Positions 45,739 through 53,945 of a stretch of 64,000 bases of DNA are shown piece after piece. Numbering within the stretch: the stretch's first letter is position 1; the number at the start of each line of letters is the position of its first letter. Position numbers and translations under genes: made by a program. Source of the stretch: Streptomyces xylophagus (GTDB lineage: Bacteria > Actinomycetota > Actinomycetes > Streptomycetales > Streptomycetaceae); NCBI RefSeq assembly GCF_000716435.1, contig NZ_JNWO01000009.1:124001-188000 (forward strand), written 5' to 3'. The notes under the pieces were generated by a model. That model was given only the letters and a program-made list of their open reading frames with translations. It searched no databases and had not been told where the DNA came from.

Positions 45739-46590
45739 ATGCCCGCCTCACCCTCCTCGTCTGCCCAGGCCGCACGGGAAGCCGTCGCCCACCGGCTGCG
45801 CGACCTCCGCAAGGAAGCCGGCCTGACGGTCGTGCAGTTGGCTGCCGCGTGCGGCTGGCACTACTCCAAAACCTCACGCATCGAAAACGCCCTCACCGGG
45901 CCGTCCGCAAAGGACATCCGACGCTGGTGCACCGCGACCGGGTCGGACGGACAAGCGCAGGATCTCGTCGTGCAGTCCCTCAACGCCGAGTCGATGTACC
46001 GGCAATGGCGCGACCAGGTCCGCGCCGGACTACGCCACATCCAGGACAGCAGAATGCAGGCGTCCCGCGAGATCGAGAACTTCCGGATCTACTCCTCCAG
46101 CATCGTCCCCGGGCTCTTGCAGACAGAGGGCTACGCGCTCGCTGTCCTCGGCATCGCCGCAGGCATCCACGACCTGGACATCGACGACAGCGCAGAGGCC
46201 GCGCGCGCCCGGCTCGAACGCTCCCGCATCATCCACGAACAGGGACACCGCTTCGTCGTAGTCATCGAGGAAGCCGTCCTGCACTCCCAGGTGGCCGACC
46301 CCGACGCGATGGCAGCACAACTCGGCTACCTCCTCACTGCCGGAGCCCTGCCGGCCGTCTCCCTCGGCGTCATCCCCATGACCATCCGTCGGACGCACTG
46401 GCCCGAACAGACCTTTCACCTCTACGACGACAAGCACGTCTCCGTCGAGCTGGTGTCCGCCGAGGTGAACGTCACCCAGCCCTCCGAAATCGCCCTGTAC
46501 GCGAAGGCGTTCGACCAGTTGCGCAGCATGGCCGTGTACGGCGCGGACGCTCGCACTCTGATCGTGAAAGCCATCGAAGCCCTGCGCTAA
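45739..46590 (+). CDS. XRE-family regulator with DUF5753 (Scr1-like)
   Basis: A 283-residue protein. The N-terminal XRE helix-turn-helix (about 14-70) has LRDLRKEAGLTVVQLA and GWHYSKTSRIENA. A DUF5753 effector domain (about 100-275) follows, with IVPGLLQTEGYA and VVIEEAVLH. Streptomyces encodes dozens of these, usually beside DUF397 or DUF6879 partners; some control antibiotic production or toxin-like partners. It is 25 bases downstream of the DUF6879 gene. Confidence 0.85.
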   Translation: MPASPSSSAQAAREAVAHRLRDLRKEAGLTVVQLAAACGWHYSKTSRIENALTGPSAKDIRRWCTATGSDGQAQDLVVQSLNAESMYRQWRDQVRAGLRHIQDSRMQASREIENFRIYSSSIVPGLLQTEGYALAVLGIAAGIHDLDIDDSAEAARARLERSRIIHEQGHRFVVVIEEAVLHSQVADPDAMAAQLGYLLTAGALPAVSLGVIPMTIRRTHWPEQTFHLYDDKHVSVELVSAEVNVTQPSEIALYAKAFDQLRSMAVYGADARTLIVKAIEALR

Positions 46591-47264
46591 GCCCGGACTT
46601 TGACCAAATCGATGGTCGACCTACATCCACCCATCGGTTGCCACTTGCCGTTGTCACCGCGCCCGTGGACCTTGCCGTTTCCCAAGCCGTCGGTCTCCGG
46701 AGCTGTCGGCCCGCGCACGAGCTCGGCCCGGGACTGCCAGCTGGACATCGTAAACCTTGGTACTGAAGTCGAGTGCGGCCAAACAGGTCTCCGTGGCGCC
46801 GCCTACTGCGTCCCAGTTCGGCGGGATCCCACGGACAGCACCTCGGTTCGGTTCAACTAATCAAGAACTTGATTACTGAACTTAGCTACGCCAATTGCAC
46901 TAGCTGGTAGGGGTGTGCTGGCCTACCGGTTCAGCTGCTGGAGGTAGCACGGAGCGTGACCGACTGCAGTCGCAGGGTCTCCATGCGTCCAAGTGGCGTT
47001 TCCGAGCTGGGTGTTTGCTGTGGGGCGCGCCTTCCATGTGGGTGTTAGAGCGAGAAACACAGACGGTCACTACACAACAGAAGCGATCACAAAAAGTCAC
47101 GTTGAACTGGTGGTCTACTCCTTTTGCCTGCCCATGATTTGACGGAGCGTGAGGAAGCGTCAGTCCAGGTGGCTACTCTGTGTTGGCAGTTGGCCGAAGG
47201 TACGGGGGTGCGACGGCCGTCCTTTGTGTGATGCGCCAAAGCGCCTGAAGGTCAAGGAGTCAAC
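46591..47264. other. Gene-poor gap upstream of the MBL operon
   Basis: 674 bases with no credible gene. A + strand open frame at 46600-46860 is low-complexity and lacks an SD. From about 46850 the sequence becomes relatively AT-rich and carries an 18-base palindrome at 46858-46875. The remainder looks non-coding and should hold the promoter of the MBL gene. Confidence 0.5.
46858..46875. promoter_or_regulatory. Perfect 8-bp-arm palindrome
   Basis: TAATCAAG-AA-CTTGATTA, in an AT-rich patch between the Scr1-like gene and the MBL operon. Could be an operator or a recombination site core. Confidence 0.4.
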
Positions 47265-48359
47265 ATGGGTTACGAGATCGACTTCCTCCCGGTGGGGGAG
47301 GAGTCCAAGGGCGGCGATGCCATCGCGCTCCGGCACGGGAACCTCCACGCACTTCACCGTGAACAGACCGTCATAGTGGTCGACGGCGGGTATACCGAGT
47401 CTGGTGATGCCTTGGTCGAGCACATCAAGAACCGCTACGAGACGGACCGGGTCGACTACGTCATATCCACCCACACCGACCAGGACCACATCTGTGGCCT
47501 GAAGTCGGTGCTGGAGAAGCTGCACGTGGGACAACTGTTGATGCACTTGCCCTGGGACCACTCTGCGGAGATGGAGCGAGCGCGAACCTCAACCTACTGG
47601 CGGAACAAGCTGAACGACCCGGCACGCCGGATGCTGGAAGCCGCGATGGAACTGGAGGCGGTGGCCCAGGAGCAGGACGTCGAGGTTGTCGAGCCGTTCG
47701 CCGGTATGAGCACCAAGGATGACGTCTTCATCGTGCTCGGGCCAACCGAGCTGTACTACGAGGAGCTCTTGACGGAGCTCGTTGGGGAGACGTCGAAGTC
47801 GGCCGCGCAGCAGGCGTTCGAGTCCTTCATGCGGAAGATGTTGGAGGCCGCGAAGAAGCTGATACCGGAGACCTGGTGGAACGAGACGTTGCGAGACGAC
47901 GGCACGACCACACCCACCAACAACGCCAGCGTGGTCTCCCTGCTGGAGGTCGACGACAAGAAGCTGCTGCTGACCGGTGATGCTGGGATCCCTGCACTCA
48001 TGCACGTGATCGACGGGCTTGAAGAGAATGGATTCTCCCCGGGTGACCTCCGGTTCGTGCAGGTGCCTCACCACGGGAGCCGTAACAACGTCGGGCCGGC
48101 CGTGCTTGACCGCTTGCTGGGTTCGACGGTGGAGGGTGTGACGCGTGGCGTCGCGTACGTCTCGGCGCCGAAGAAAAATCCGGAGAACCGGCACCCGGCG
48201 AAGAAGGTGACAAACGCCTTCTTGCGCCGTGGATACCCTGTCCACGGGACGCAGGGCCGGTCTCTCCTGCACTACTACGAGGCTCCTGAGCGCTCAGGCT
48301 ACGGGCCGTCGGAATCCATCCCGCTCCACAATCAGGTGGAAGACGACGGGGGCGCGTGA
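47265..48359 (+). CDS. MBL-fold metallo-hydrolase (ComEC/Rec2-like beta-lactamase domain)
   Basis: A 364-residue soluble protein. The metallo-beta-lactamase metal sites are visible: STHTDQDHICGL (HxDxDH-type motif 2, residues ~68-74), LLTGDAGIPAL (metal-bridging Asp) and VPHHGSRNN (His-His). The order and the PHHGS block resemble the stand-alone version of the ComEC nuclease/phosphodiesterase domain. An insertion of ~110 helical residues between motif 2 and the Asp is large. Its stop overlaps the start of a four-TM gene (GTGA), so the two act together. Start ATG 47265 after AAGGAG. Confidence 0.82.
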   Translation: MGYEIDFLPVGEESKGGDAIALRHGNLHALHREQTVIVVDGGYTESGDALVEHIKNRYETDRVDYVISTHTDQDHICGLKSVLEKLHVGQLLMHLPWDHSAEMERARTSTYWRNKLNDPARRMLEAAMELEAVAQEQDVEVVEPFAGMSTKDDVFIVLGPTELYYEELLTELVGETSKSAAQQAFESFMRKMLEAAKKLIPETWWNETLRDDGTTTPTNNASVVSLLEVDDKKLLLTGDAGIPALMHVIDGLEENGFSPGDLRFVQVPHHGSRNNVGPAVLDRLLGSTVEGVTRGVAYVSAPKKNPENRHPAKKVTNAFLRRGYPVHGTQGRSLLHYYEAPERSGYGPSESIPLHNQVEDDGGA

Positions 48360-49126
48360 GCGTGCAGGTTCTCAATGCATACGAGCGCCGGGCACGGCTC
48401 GTGCCCGGCGTGCTCGCGATCGTGCCGCTGATCGTTCTCTTCGCAGTTCTGGGGCTGCGGCAGATACCGGCAGTCTCCTATGCCCTCGGAATCCTTGCCG
48501 TTGCGGGTGTGGGACCCGTACTGATTGTCGGTGCGGTCCGCAACTTCGGGAAAGCTGTTGAACGACGGCTGTGGAAAAGTTGGGATGGACCACCAACGAC
48601 TGTATGGCTGCGGTTGAACGCACGAACAAAAAGTGCAGCGCAGCGCGAATCGTGGCGGAAGGCGGTTGAGGCCATATCTGGCGTCTGCTTGCTTTCCTTG
48701 GAAGCCGAACGACAAGACGTCGCCGGGGCGAATGATGCGATTGAGCGGGCAACCGAGCGTGTGCGCAAAAAGACCCGAGACAAGGAGAAGTTCGAGCTCC
48801 TGTTTTTTGAAAACCGAAACTACGGCTATGAGCGCAACATCTATGGTGTTCGGTGGGCTGCAAGAGGCATAAGTCTTTTCTCTGGGTTTACCTTGGTGGG
48901 CTACATGGCGTGGGGAGCGCCGTTGGTGGACCGGCCTCAGATATCAGCCACGAACCTGGTTGGTCTTGCGCTCTGTCTGGGCTGCCTCTTCAGCTGGTTC
49001 ATTCTGCCGTCCAAGAAGCGTGTGAAAGATGCCGCCGACCGATATGCCAACGAGTTGCTTCATGCGGCATTGACGTTGCAGGAAGAGGCCGAAGCTCCTG
49101 ATCGAAACACAAGTGCTGCGTCATGA
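48356..49126 (+). CDS. Four-TM membrane protein paired with the MBL hydrolase
   Basis: A 256-residue protein with TM pairs at about 17-38/42-62 and 170-190/202-222, separated by a ~100-residue charged helical cytoplasmic segment (SWRKAVEAISGVC, RATERVRKKTRDKEK). The C-terminal tail is charged. This two-plus-two layout resembles SLATT/S-4TM-like effector membrane proteins of bacterial conflict systems, but I cannot confirm the family. Translationally coupled to the MBL gene and followed by a terminator, so the two genes form a closed unit. Confidence 0.65.
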   Translation: MSVQVLNAYERRARLVPGVLAIVPLIVLFAVLGLRQIPAVSYALGILAVAGVGPVLIVGAVRNFGKAVERRLWKSWDGPPTTVWLRLNARTKSAAQRESWRKAVEAISGVCLLSLEAERQDVAGANDAIERATERVRKKTRDKEKFELLFFENRNYGYERNIYGVRWAARGISLFSGFTLVGYMAWGAPLVDRPQISATNLVGLALCLGCLFSWFILPSKKRVKDAADRYANELLHAALTLQEEAEAPDRNTSAAS

Positions 49127-49153
49127 AAATCCGCCCTGCTTACGGGGCGGTTT
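49126..49153 (+). terminator. Terminator after the MBL/4TM operon
   Basis: AAATCCGCCC ... GGGCGGTTT stem with an 8-base loop and a U tract, directly after the 4TM gene stop. Confidence 0.75.
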
Positions 49154-49600
49154 CACTCATAGCACTACTGGCCTTTCGGTCGTGATCCGTGCATGCCGGT
49201 CGGGTTACTGAATTTGCTCGGAAGGTTCCTCGGTTCCGGTCGCCATTGCAGTTTGTCCCAGGTTGCCTGCAATGGCGGCTCGGCGTTCCTGGAGCCGTTT
49301 CTCCTCGGCATCGAGCTCGGCCATGGCTCTCTCTTGGATTGTCTCGTCAGCGAGTTTCGTACTTGCTCGCTATGGGACGCGCACCCGCAAGCGCCGTCCC
49401 GTGATCGGCCACTACCTCACCAGGACAGGGCTTCCCGTCGTCCCGCCCGGGCCCAACATGAACAGTAAGGATCCTTGTCGTGACGCCCGGGGGGGGGCTC
49501 GCGGGTGGTCGCAGAGCTAGCCCGTATGGCCCTTAAAACGTGCGCAGGTCTGTCAATACGTCCACGCTAGGCGTAAGACCGTAACCAGCTCTCGGCGAGG
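49127..49600. other. Degenerate gap with a short minus-strand reading frame
   Basis: 474 bases. On the minus strand 49324-49205 reads MAELDAEEKRLQERR, then AAIAGNLGQ and a TAA stop (39 residues, helical). It is interrupted upstream by a TAG near 49370, which suggests the tail of a decayed gene. The + strand from about 49360 (RYGTRTRKRRPV) may be another relic. A G8 run lies near 49490. No intact gene is supported. Confidence 0.4.
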
Positions 49601-50098
49601 ATGACCATGAGGCTCTCTGAATTGAAACCAGGCGGGATAGTAAACCTCGTTTCGACAGATGGGGAGACGGTCGGACGTGTAATCGCTATCCACGTCAACA
49701 GGGAGAACGCTGAACCTGTAATTGCTCAAGTGCAGCCCTCGAAGGGGACAAAGCGCTTGCTCGTTCCCCTCTTTGACGCCGAGGCGTCTGAGGGTGAAGT
49801 CCAAGTCCCTTATACCGCGAAGAAGATTTTCGAGGGGCCAAGCGCCTCAAGGAACTCTAACGTTTCAGTTAAAATAATCAAAAGGGCCCTTGACGGGTAC
49901 GGTATTAGTCTGGCTAGAACTCGCGCCGGAAGCGGAATTAAGAGAACGAAGCGTTTGGCTGGCAACCGCCCAAATCGGACACCGGGCTTGAGAATTGTAC
50001 AGAATAAAATTCAGGCTCCGATTGTAATTCCCATTCGGCCTCCGAGGCCTATTAAGCCCTCCATCTTCGAAGACCAAGAAAACGACCCCCAATACTGA
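49601..50098 (+). CDS. PRC-barrel-like domain protein
   Basis: A 165-residue protein. The N-terminal ~70 residues have a PRC-barrel-like pattern (VNLVSTDGETVGRVIAI, then LLVPLFD and VQVPYTAKKI). The remainder is basic and Pro/Ile-rich (RIVQNKIQAPIVIPIRPP). Codon use is clearly more AT-rich than in the flanking core genes, suggesting recent transfer. Ten bases separate it from the pentapeptide gene, so they are one operon. ATG 49601 or 49607. Function unknown. Confidence 0.55.
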   Translation: MTMRLSELKPGGIVNLVSTDGETVGRVIAIHVNRENAEPVIAQVQPSKGTKRLLVPLFDAEASEGEVQVPYTAKKIFEGPSASRNSNVSVKIIKRALDGYGISLARTRAGSGIKRTKRLAGNRPNRTPGLRIVQNKIQAPIVIPIRPPRPIKPSIFEDQENDPQY

Positions 50099-50108
50099 AG
50101 GTGGATTC

Positions 50109-50993
50109 ATGTCCTCACCAACACGTTCCGGAGAATCTTCCGGTGACCGCCCTTCAGACTTTGAACCATTGCGCCAAGCGAACGAGAAGATCCGCGAGGC
50201 CGCGAAGTGGTTGATTGGCAGTTCGGCAGCGGTAGGTGCTGCCCTGCTTGCGGGGAGCCAGCTTTCCAACATTGGAAAGCTGGATTGGGGCGCGCGCTTC
50301 GTGGTTGCCCTCGTAGGTGCTGGTATTGGCCTTGCGGCGGTCGTTGCAGCAATCTGGCTCGCAGTGGGTCTGATGATTCCCGTTGTCGTCACCATTGACC
50401 AGCTTGACGACGCATGGACGGGGAAGAGGAGTCGGGACATGGCTACGGCTGTTGGATTTCTAATCAATACGCCGAGCCAAATGGGGGAATGGGACAGCCC
50501 AGGAGATCTAAAGCGTGCTTACGCCTCCTCAGAGAAGCGACTTGCTCGGGCGGCTGAGCGTGGCGAAGCTGAAGTCGTTCAGATTGAACAGCACAATTTG
50601 GATAGTATAGAAAGATGGATGGAGTCCATCGAGCAGGTTTCTCAAAACCGAGTCTTGGAGGGCAGGTTTAAGAGAACTCTTTGGAAACTTCTCGTCGCTG
50701 CTATTTTTGCGGCTGTCGGCATCGTAGCTTTCGCTTGGGCCTCAAATCCGCCCGAAGATACACCTTCTGCAACCTTGAAGAATGCGCGTCTCTCCGGGGA
50801 CTTTCTCCGCGATGCAGATCTCAAAAACGCCAAACTGGACCACGCTGATCTGACCGGAGCCGACCTCACTGGTGCCAATCTTGAGGGAGCGTCACTCACG
50901 GGTGTGACATGGAAAAACACTGTTTGCCCTGACGGGAAGAACAGTGATGACGTTGGAGGATCATGTGCTGGCCATCTGACACCAGTTGGATAG
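50109..50993 (+). CDS. Pentapeptide-repeat membrane protein
   Basis: A 294-residue protein. It has two TM segments near residues 35-52 and 65-90, a helical cytoplasmic region with GEAEVVQIEQHNL, a third TM near 195-213, then about eight pentapeptide repeats (ADLTGADLTGANLEGASL) and the Cys-containing cap VCPDGKNSDDVGGSC. The quadrilateral repeat helix would hang from the membrane. Low GC compared with neighbours. Pentapeptide proteins can mimic DNA or scaffold complexes; no specific role is assigned. SD GAAGGTGG precedes ATG. Confidence 0.75.
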   Translation: MSSPTRSGESSGDRPSDFEPLRQANEKIREAAKWLIGSSAAVGAALLAGSQLSNIGKLDWGARFVVALVGAGIGLAAVVAAIWLAVGLMIPVVVTIDQLDDAWTGKRSRDMATAVGFLINTPSQMGEWDSPGDLKRAYASSEKRLARAAERGEAEVVQIEQHNLDSIERWMESIEQVSQNRVLEGRFKRTLWKLLVAAIFAAVGIVAFAWASNPPEDTPSATLKNARLSGDFLRDADLKNAKLDHADLTGADLTGANLEGASLTGVTWKNTVCPDGKNSDDVGGSCAGHLTPVG

Positions 50994-51203
50994 GTCTCAA
51001 TACTCCAACCTGCACACCAACGGAAGCGCACAATGACAGCTGACCGAGGTCATTGGCGTCCCTGCGTATCGGCGCTGTTGCGCAGCATGTGGCCATCCTC
51101 TGGCCAAGCCGAGTCATGGAAATGTGCTGGTCAGCGGCATCAGCGCTGGTTCAGGAAGTACAGTCTTGAAAGCCGTCATGGCAGCGGTACAGCCCTGGAC
51201 CCC

Positions 51204-51255
51204 GTCCCTGGCCGGCTCCTGACCGGGCTAGATCTGTCAGGAGCCGGCCAGGGAC
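51204..51255. terminator. Long perfect hairpin
   Basis: 19-bp perfect arms (left GTCCCTGGCCGGCTCCTGA, 51204-51222; right 51237-51255) around a 14-base loop. No U tract on either side. It sits just beyond the stop of the minus-strand frame ending at 51274, so it may terminate that relic or the pentapeptide operon. Confidence 0.55.
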
Positions 51256-51273
51256 ATCGTCAGACGTGTGCCG

Positions 51274-51378
51274 CTACGGAAGTGCTTTGGGATTGGTGCT
51301 GACGAATCCATTGCCCGCAGGCCAGATGACCGCGCAGCCCTGCGCCTTCGCCAGCGCGAGAAGGTCTTCTCGCGGCAT
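51274..51378 (-). pseudogene. Short reading frame or 3' relic (34 residues)
   Basis: From ATG 51378: MPREDLLALAKAQGC ... PKALP and TAG. The composition is protein-like and a strong hairpin follows. It may be a genuine small ORF or the tail of a lost gene; the upstream continuation of the frame is not convincing. Confidence 0.25.
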
Positions 51379-52083
51379 CGACGGGAATCGGCGCTGGCAG
51401 GTCACTGCTTGGCCATCGGCGAAGCCCTGCCGTCGGTTAGGTCCCGGACTAGCCTCCGGGCCCGCCCCCAGACAGGCCAGGGATGCAACCATTCCCTTCA
51501 GAGCTGGAACCCCCGGAAGCCGACCGCGCGCCAGAAACCATAGCCGCCGGAGCTGACCACGGACCCAACGGCGATCGACCGTCAGCTTTGGGCAGTTGGC
51601 CCCGCACCACAACCGCACCAGAACGAATGGGAAACCACAGTAAAAGCAGCCGAGCCCGACAAGACTCAATCCGGACCGTTCGCCCAGGTCAGCATGCCGA
51701 CTCGCTGCAAATGCCCACAGCTTCCCAAGCTGATGCCCGGAGACGAGCGGGGCATTGCCACGGCGGCCTCGCCGGGCTGTCTGTGGGCCGTCCGAGGGTG
51801 GCCAACGACGACCAGCAACGACCAACGACGGCCGCAACCGTGCAGCTCGTCGGCGGGGTGGAGGGTGATCCTGCACCCCGCCAACGGGTGCGATCAATAC
51901 ATGCGCTACTGAGCACCACGAGACCCCCGCACACGCCCCCAACCGGCCTCCCGCGCCCCCTTGTTGACCCTTGCTTTACCTGCAACTCTGAGAGTCCCCC
52001 CACTTGTGAACTTGTGAATCCGATAACTAACGGACCCAAGGTCCGTGAACCACGCGGATTCCACTAGGAGGTGGCCTCATCCC

Positions 52084-52500
52084 ATGCTGCACCCCACGCC
52101 GCATCCCACACTGGTCCGCGACGCCATGAGCACGGTGGTTCTCACCATCGGCCCCGCCCACACCCTCCGCCAGGCAGCCGCCCTGATGTCCTCGCGCCAC
52201 GTCGGCGCGGCCGTGGTCCTCGATCCGGACGCCGGCGGCATCGGCATCCTCACCGAACGCGACATCCTCAACTCGCTCGGCCGCGGCCAGAACCCGGACA
52301 CCGAGCGCGCCCACGCCCACACCACCACCGACGTCGTCTTCGCCACGCCGGCCTGGACCCTGGAGCAGGCGGCGAGCGCCATGGCCCACGGCGGCTTCCG
52401 TCACCTCATCGTCCTGGACCGCTCCGAGCCCGCCGGCATCGTCTCGGTCCGCGACATCATCCGCTGCTGGGCACCCGTACGACAGCAGGTCCCGGCCTGA
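52084..52500 (+). CDS. CBS-domain protein
   Basis: A 138-residue protein made of a CBS pair (Bateman module): HTLRQAAALMSSRHVGAAVV and GIGILTERDIL in the first, TLEQAASAMAHGGFRHLIV and GIVSVRDIIR in the second. Such modules bind AMP, ATP or SAM and regulate partner proteins. A strong AGGAGGTGG site precedes ATG 52084. It is the first core gene after the island and lies before the catR-like gene. Confidence 0.88.
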   Translation: MLHPTPHPTLVRDAMSTVVLTIGPAHTLRQAAALMSSRHVGAAVVLDPDAGGIGILTERDILNSLGRGQNPDTERAHAHTTTDVVFATPAWTLEQAASAMAHGGFRHLIVLDRSEPAGIVSVRDIIRCWAPVRQQVPA

Positions 52501-52609
52501 AATCCGACCGACCCGACCGATCCGACTGATTGGACTGAGTCCAAGTCCAGCAGCCCTCCAAAGTCACACCTATTCGGGAACTGGTCAGCCTGCTGTTAAG
52601 CTGGCCTGC

Positions 52610-53026
52610 ATGAGTGACCTACTGGACCGGCTGCGCGGACGCGGATGGCGGATGACCGCACAGCGGCGCGTCGTGGCCGAAGTGCTCGACGGCGACCACG
52701 TCCACCTGACCGCCGACGAGGTCCACTCCCGCGCCGTGGCCAAGCTGCCCGAGATCTCCCGGGCGACGGTCTACAACACGCTGGGCGAGCTGGTCTCGCT
52801 CGGCGAGGTCCTCGAGGTCTCCACCGACAAGCGGGCCAAGCGCTACGACCCGAACGCGCACCGCCCGCACCACCACCTGGTCTGCGCCAACTGCGGCCAG
52901 ATCCGCGACGTCCACCCGGGTGGCAACCCCCTCGCCGACCTCCCCGACTCGGAGCGCTTCGGCTTCACGGTCTCGGACGTCGAGGTGACGTACCGCGGAC
53001 TGTGCCCGAACTGCGCGAGCGCGTAG
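52610..53026 (+). CDS. catR: Fur-family transcriptional repressor (CatR-like)
   Basis: A 138-residue metalloregulator. The N-terminal winged helix (LPEISRATVYNTLGEL) and the C-terminal dimer domain with metal-site HRPHHHLVC and two CxxC motifs (CANC, CPNC) are intact. The class is Fur/PerR. By recalled synteny it corresponds to S. coelicolor CatR, the peroxide-sensing repressor of catalase CatA; no catalase gene is adjacent here. ATG 52610. A clear terminator follows. Confidence 0.85.
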   Translation: MSDLLDRLRGRGWRMTAQRRVVAEVLDGDHVHLTADEVHSRAVAKLPEISRATVYNTLGELVSLGEVLEVSTDKRAKRYDPNAHRPHHHLVCANCGQIRDVHPGGNPLADLPDSERFGFTVSDVEVTYRGLCPNCASA

Positions 53027-53040
53027 CAAGTCCCTTCACA

Positions 53041-53076
53041 GGCCCCGGCATCCGTTCGACACGGACGCCGGGGCTT
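53041..53076 (+). terminator. Terminator after the fur-family gene
   Basis: GGCCCCGGC...GCCGGGGC stem extended by TCCG/CGGA, followed by TTTGTG. Confidence 0.75.
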
Positions 53077-53177
53077 TGTGCTGCCTACAGGCTTCCCGAA
53101 TCTGACGGACCGTCATATCGTCGTGCGGCACCCCCCACCCGTGCAGACAGACGTACCGCCCTCCGCAAGGAGCAACC

Positions 53178-53945
53178 GTGGGAGACCCGCACCCAAAACT
53201 CCACGCCACCCGACTGACCCGCACCTTCGGCCGCGCCCCGCACCAGGTCCACGCCCTCGGCCCCCTCGAACTCACCATCGCCCCCGGCGAGTTCGTCTGC
53301 CTGGTCGGCCCGTCCGGCTGCGGAAAATCCACTCTCCTCCGCATCGCCGCCGGCCTGCTGCGCCCCAGCACGGGCACGTTGGAGATCCGCACGTCCAGCG
53401 CGCGCCCGGCGGCCATGATCTTCCAGGACTACGGCATCTACGACTGGAAGTCGGTCCGCGCGAACGTCCGTTTCGGCCTGGACATACAGCGTGTCCCGCG
53501 CCACGAGGCGAACGCCCGCGCCGACGAGTGGCTGACCCGCATGGGCCTCGCCGACTTCGCGCACGCCTATCCGGCGACCCTCTCCGGCGGCATGCGGCAA
53601 CGTGTCGCCATCGCCCGCGCACTCGCCGTAAAACCCGAACTCCTGCTGATGGACGAGCCGTTCGCCGCCCTGGACGCGCAGCTCCGCACGATCCTCCAGG
53701 ACGAACTCCTGGAGCTCACCCAGACGTTGCACACCACGACCCTCTTCATCACGCACAGCCTGGAGGAGGCGCTCGTCCTCGGTGACCGCGTGCTGGTGAT
53801 GTCCGCCCGCCCGGGCCGGATCATCGCCGAACACCGCCCGCCGTTCCCGCGCCCGCGCACCGGCGACATCCGCGACAGCCCCGAATTCACCGCCCTGAAA
53901 AGCGAGTTGTGGGAGCTGCTACGGAAGGAGACGGTGCCCGCATGA
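53178..53945 (+). CDS. ABC transporter ATP-binding protein (nitrate/sulfonate/taurine type)
   Basis: A 255-residue ATPase: Walker A GPSGCGKSTLL near residue 48, Q-loop MIFQDYGIYDW, signature LSGGMRQRVAIA, Walker B LLLMDEPFAALD, and H-loop FITHSLEEA. The sequence groups with SsuB/TauB importers. GTG 53178 follows AAGGAGCAACC. Its stop overlaps the permease start (ATGA). With the next two genes it forms a complete importer. Confidence 0.9.
   Translation: MGDPHPKLHATRLTRTFGRAPHQVHALGPLELTIAPGEFVCLVGPSGCGKSTLLRIAAGLLRPSTGTLEIRTSSARPAAMIFQDYGIYDWKSVRANVRFGLDIQRVPRHEANARADEWLTRMGLADFAHAYPATLSGGMRQRVAIARALAVKPELLLMDEPFAALDAQLRTILQDELLELTQTLHTTTLFITHSLEEALVLGDRVLVMSARPGRIIAEHRPPFPRPRTGDIRDSPEFTALKSELWELLRKETVPA

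Larger units (their letters stand above)
50994..52083. other. Long gene-poor gap at the right edge of the island
   Basis: 1,090 bases without a supported intact gene. It contains a 19-bp-arm hairpin (51204-51255) and a minus-strand frame ending at 51274 whose last ~34 codons (REDLLALAKAQGC, AVIWPAGNGF) look like real protein but whose upstream part is low-complexity. The right end, from about 52060, holds the AGGAGGTGG ribosome site of the CBS gene. It is probably the junction of old insertions and deletions. Confidence 0.45.

Noticed and set aside
46600..46860. Possible 86-codon gene on the + strand
   Set aside because: No SD, Pro/Cys-rich without pattern, and it ends in the AT-rich patch; not supported.
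51379..51942. Upstream part of the minus-strand frame that ends at 51274
   Set aside because: Low-complexity Arg/Pro/Trp composition without motifs; only the last ~34 codons look protein-like.
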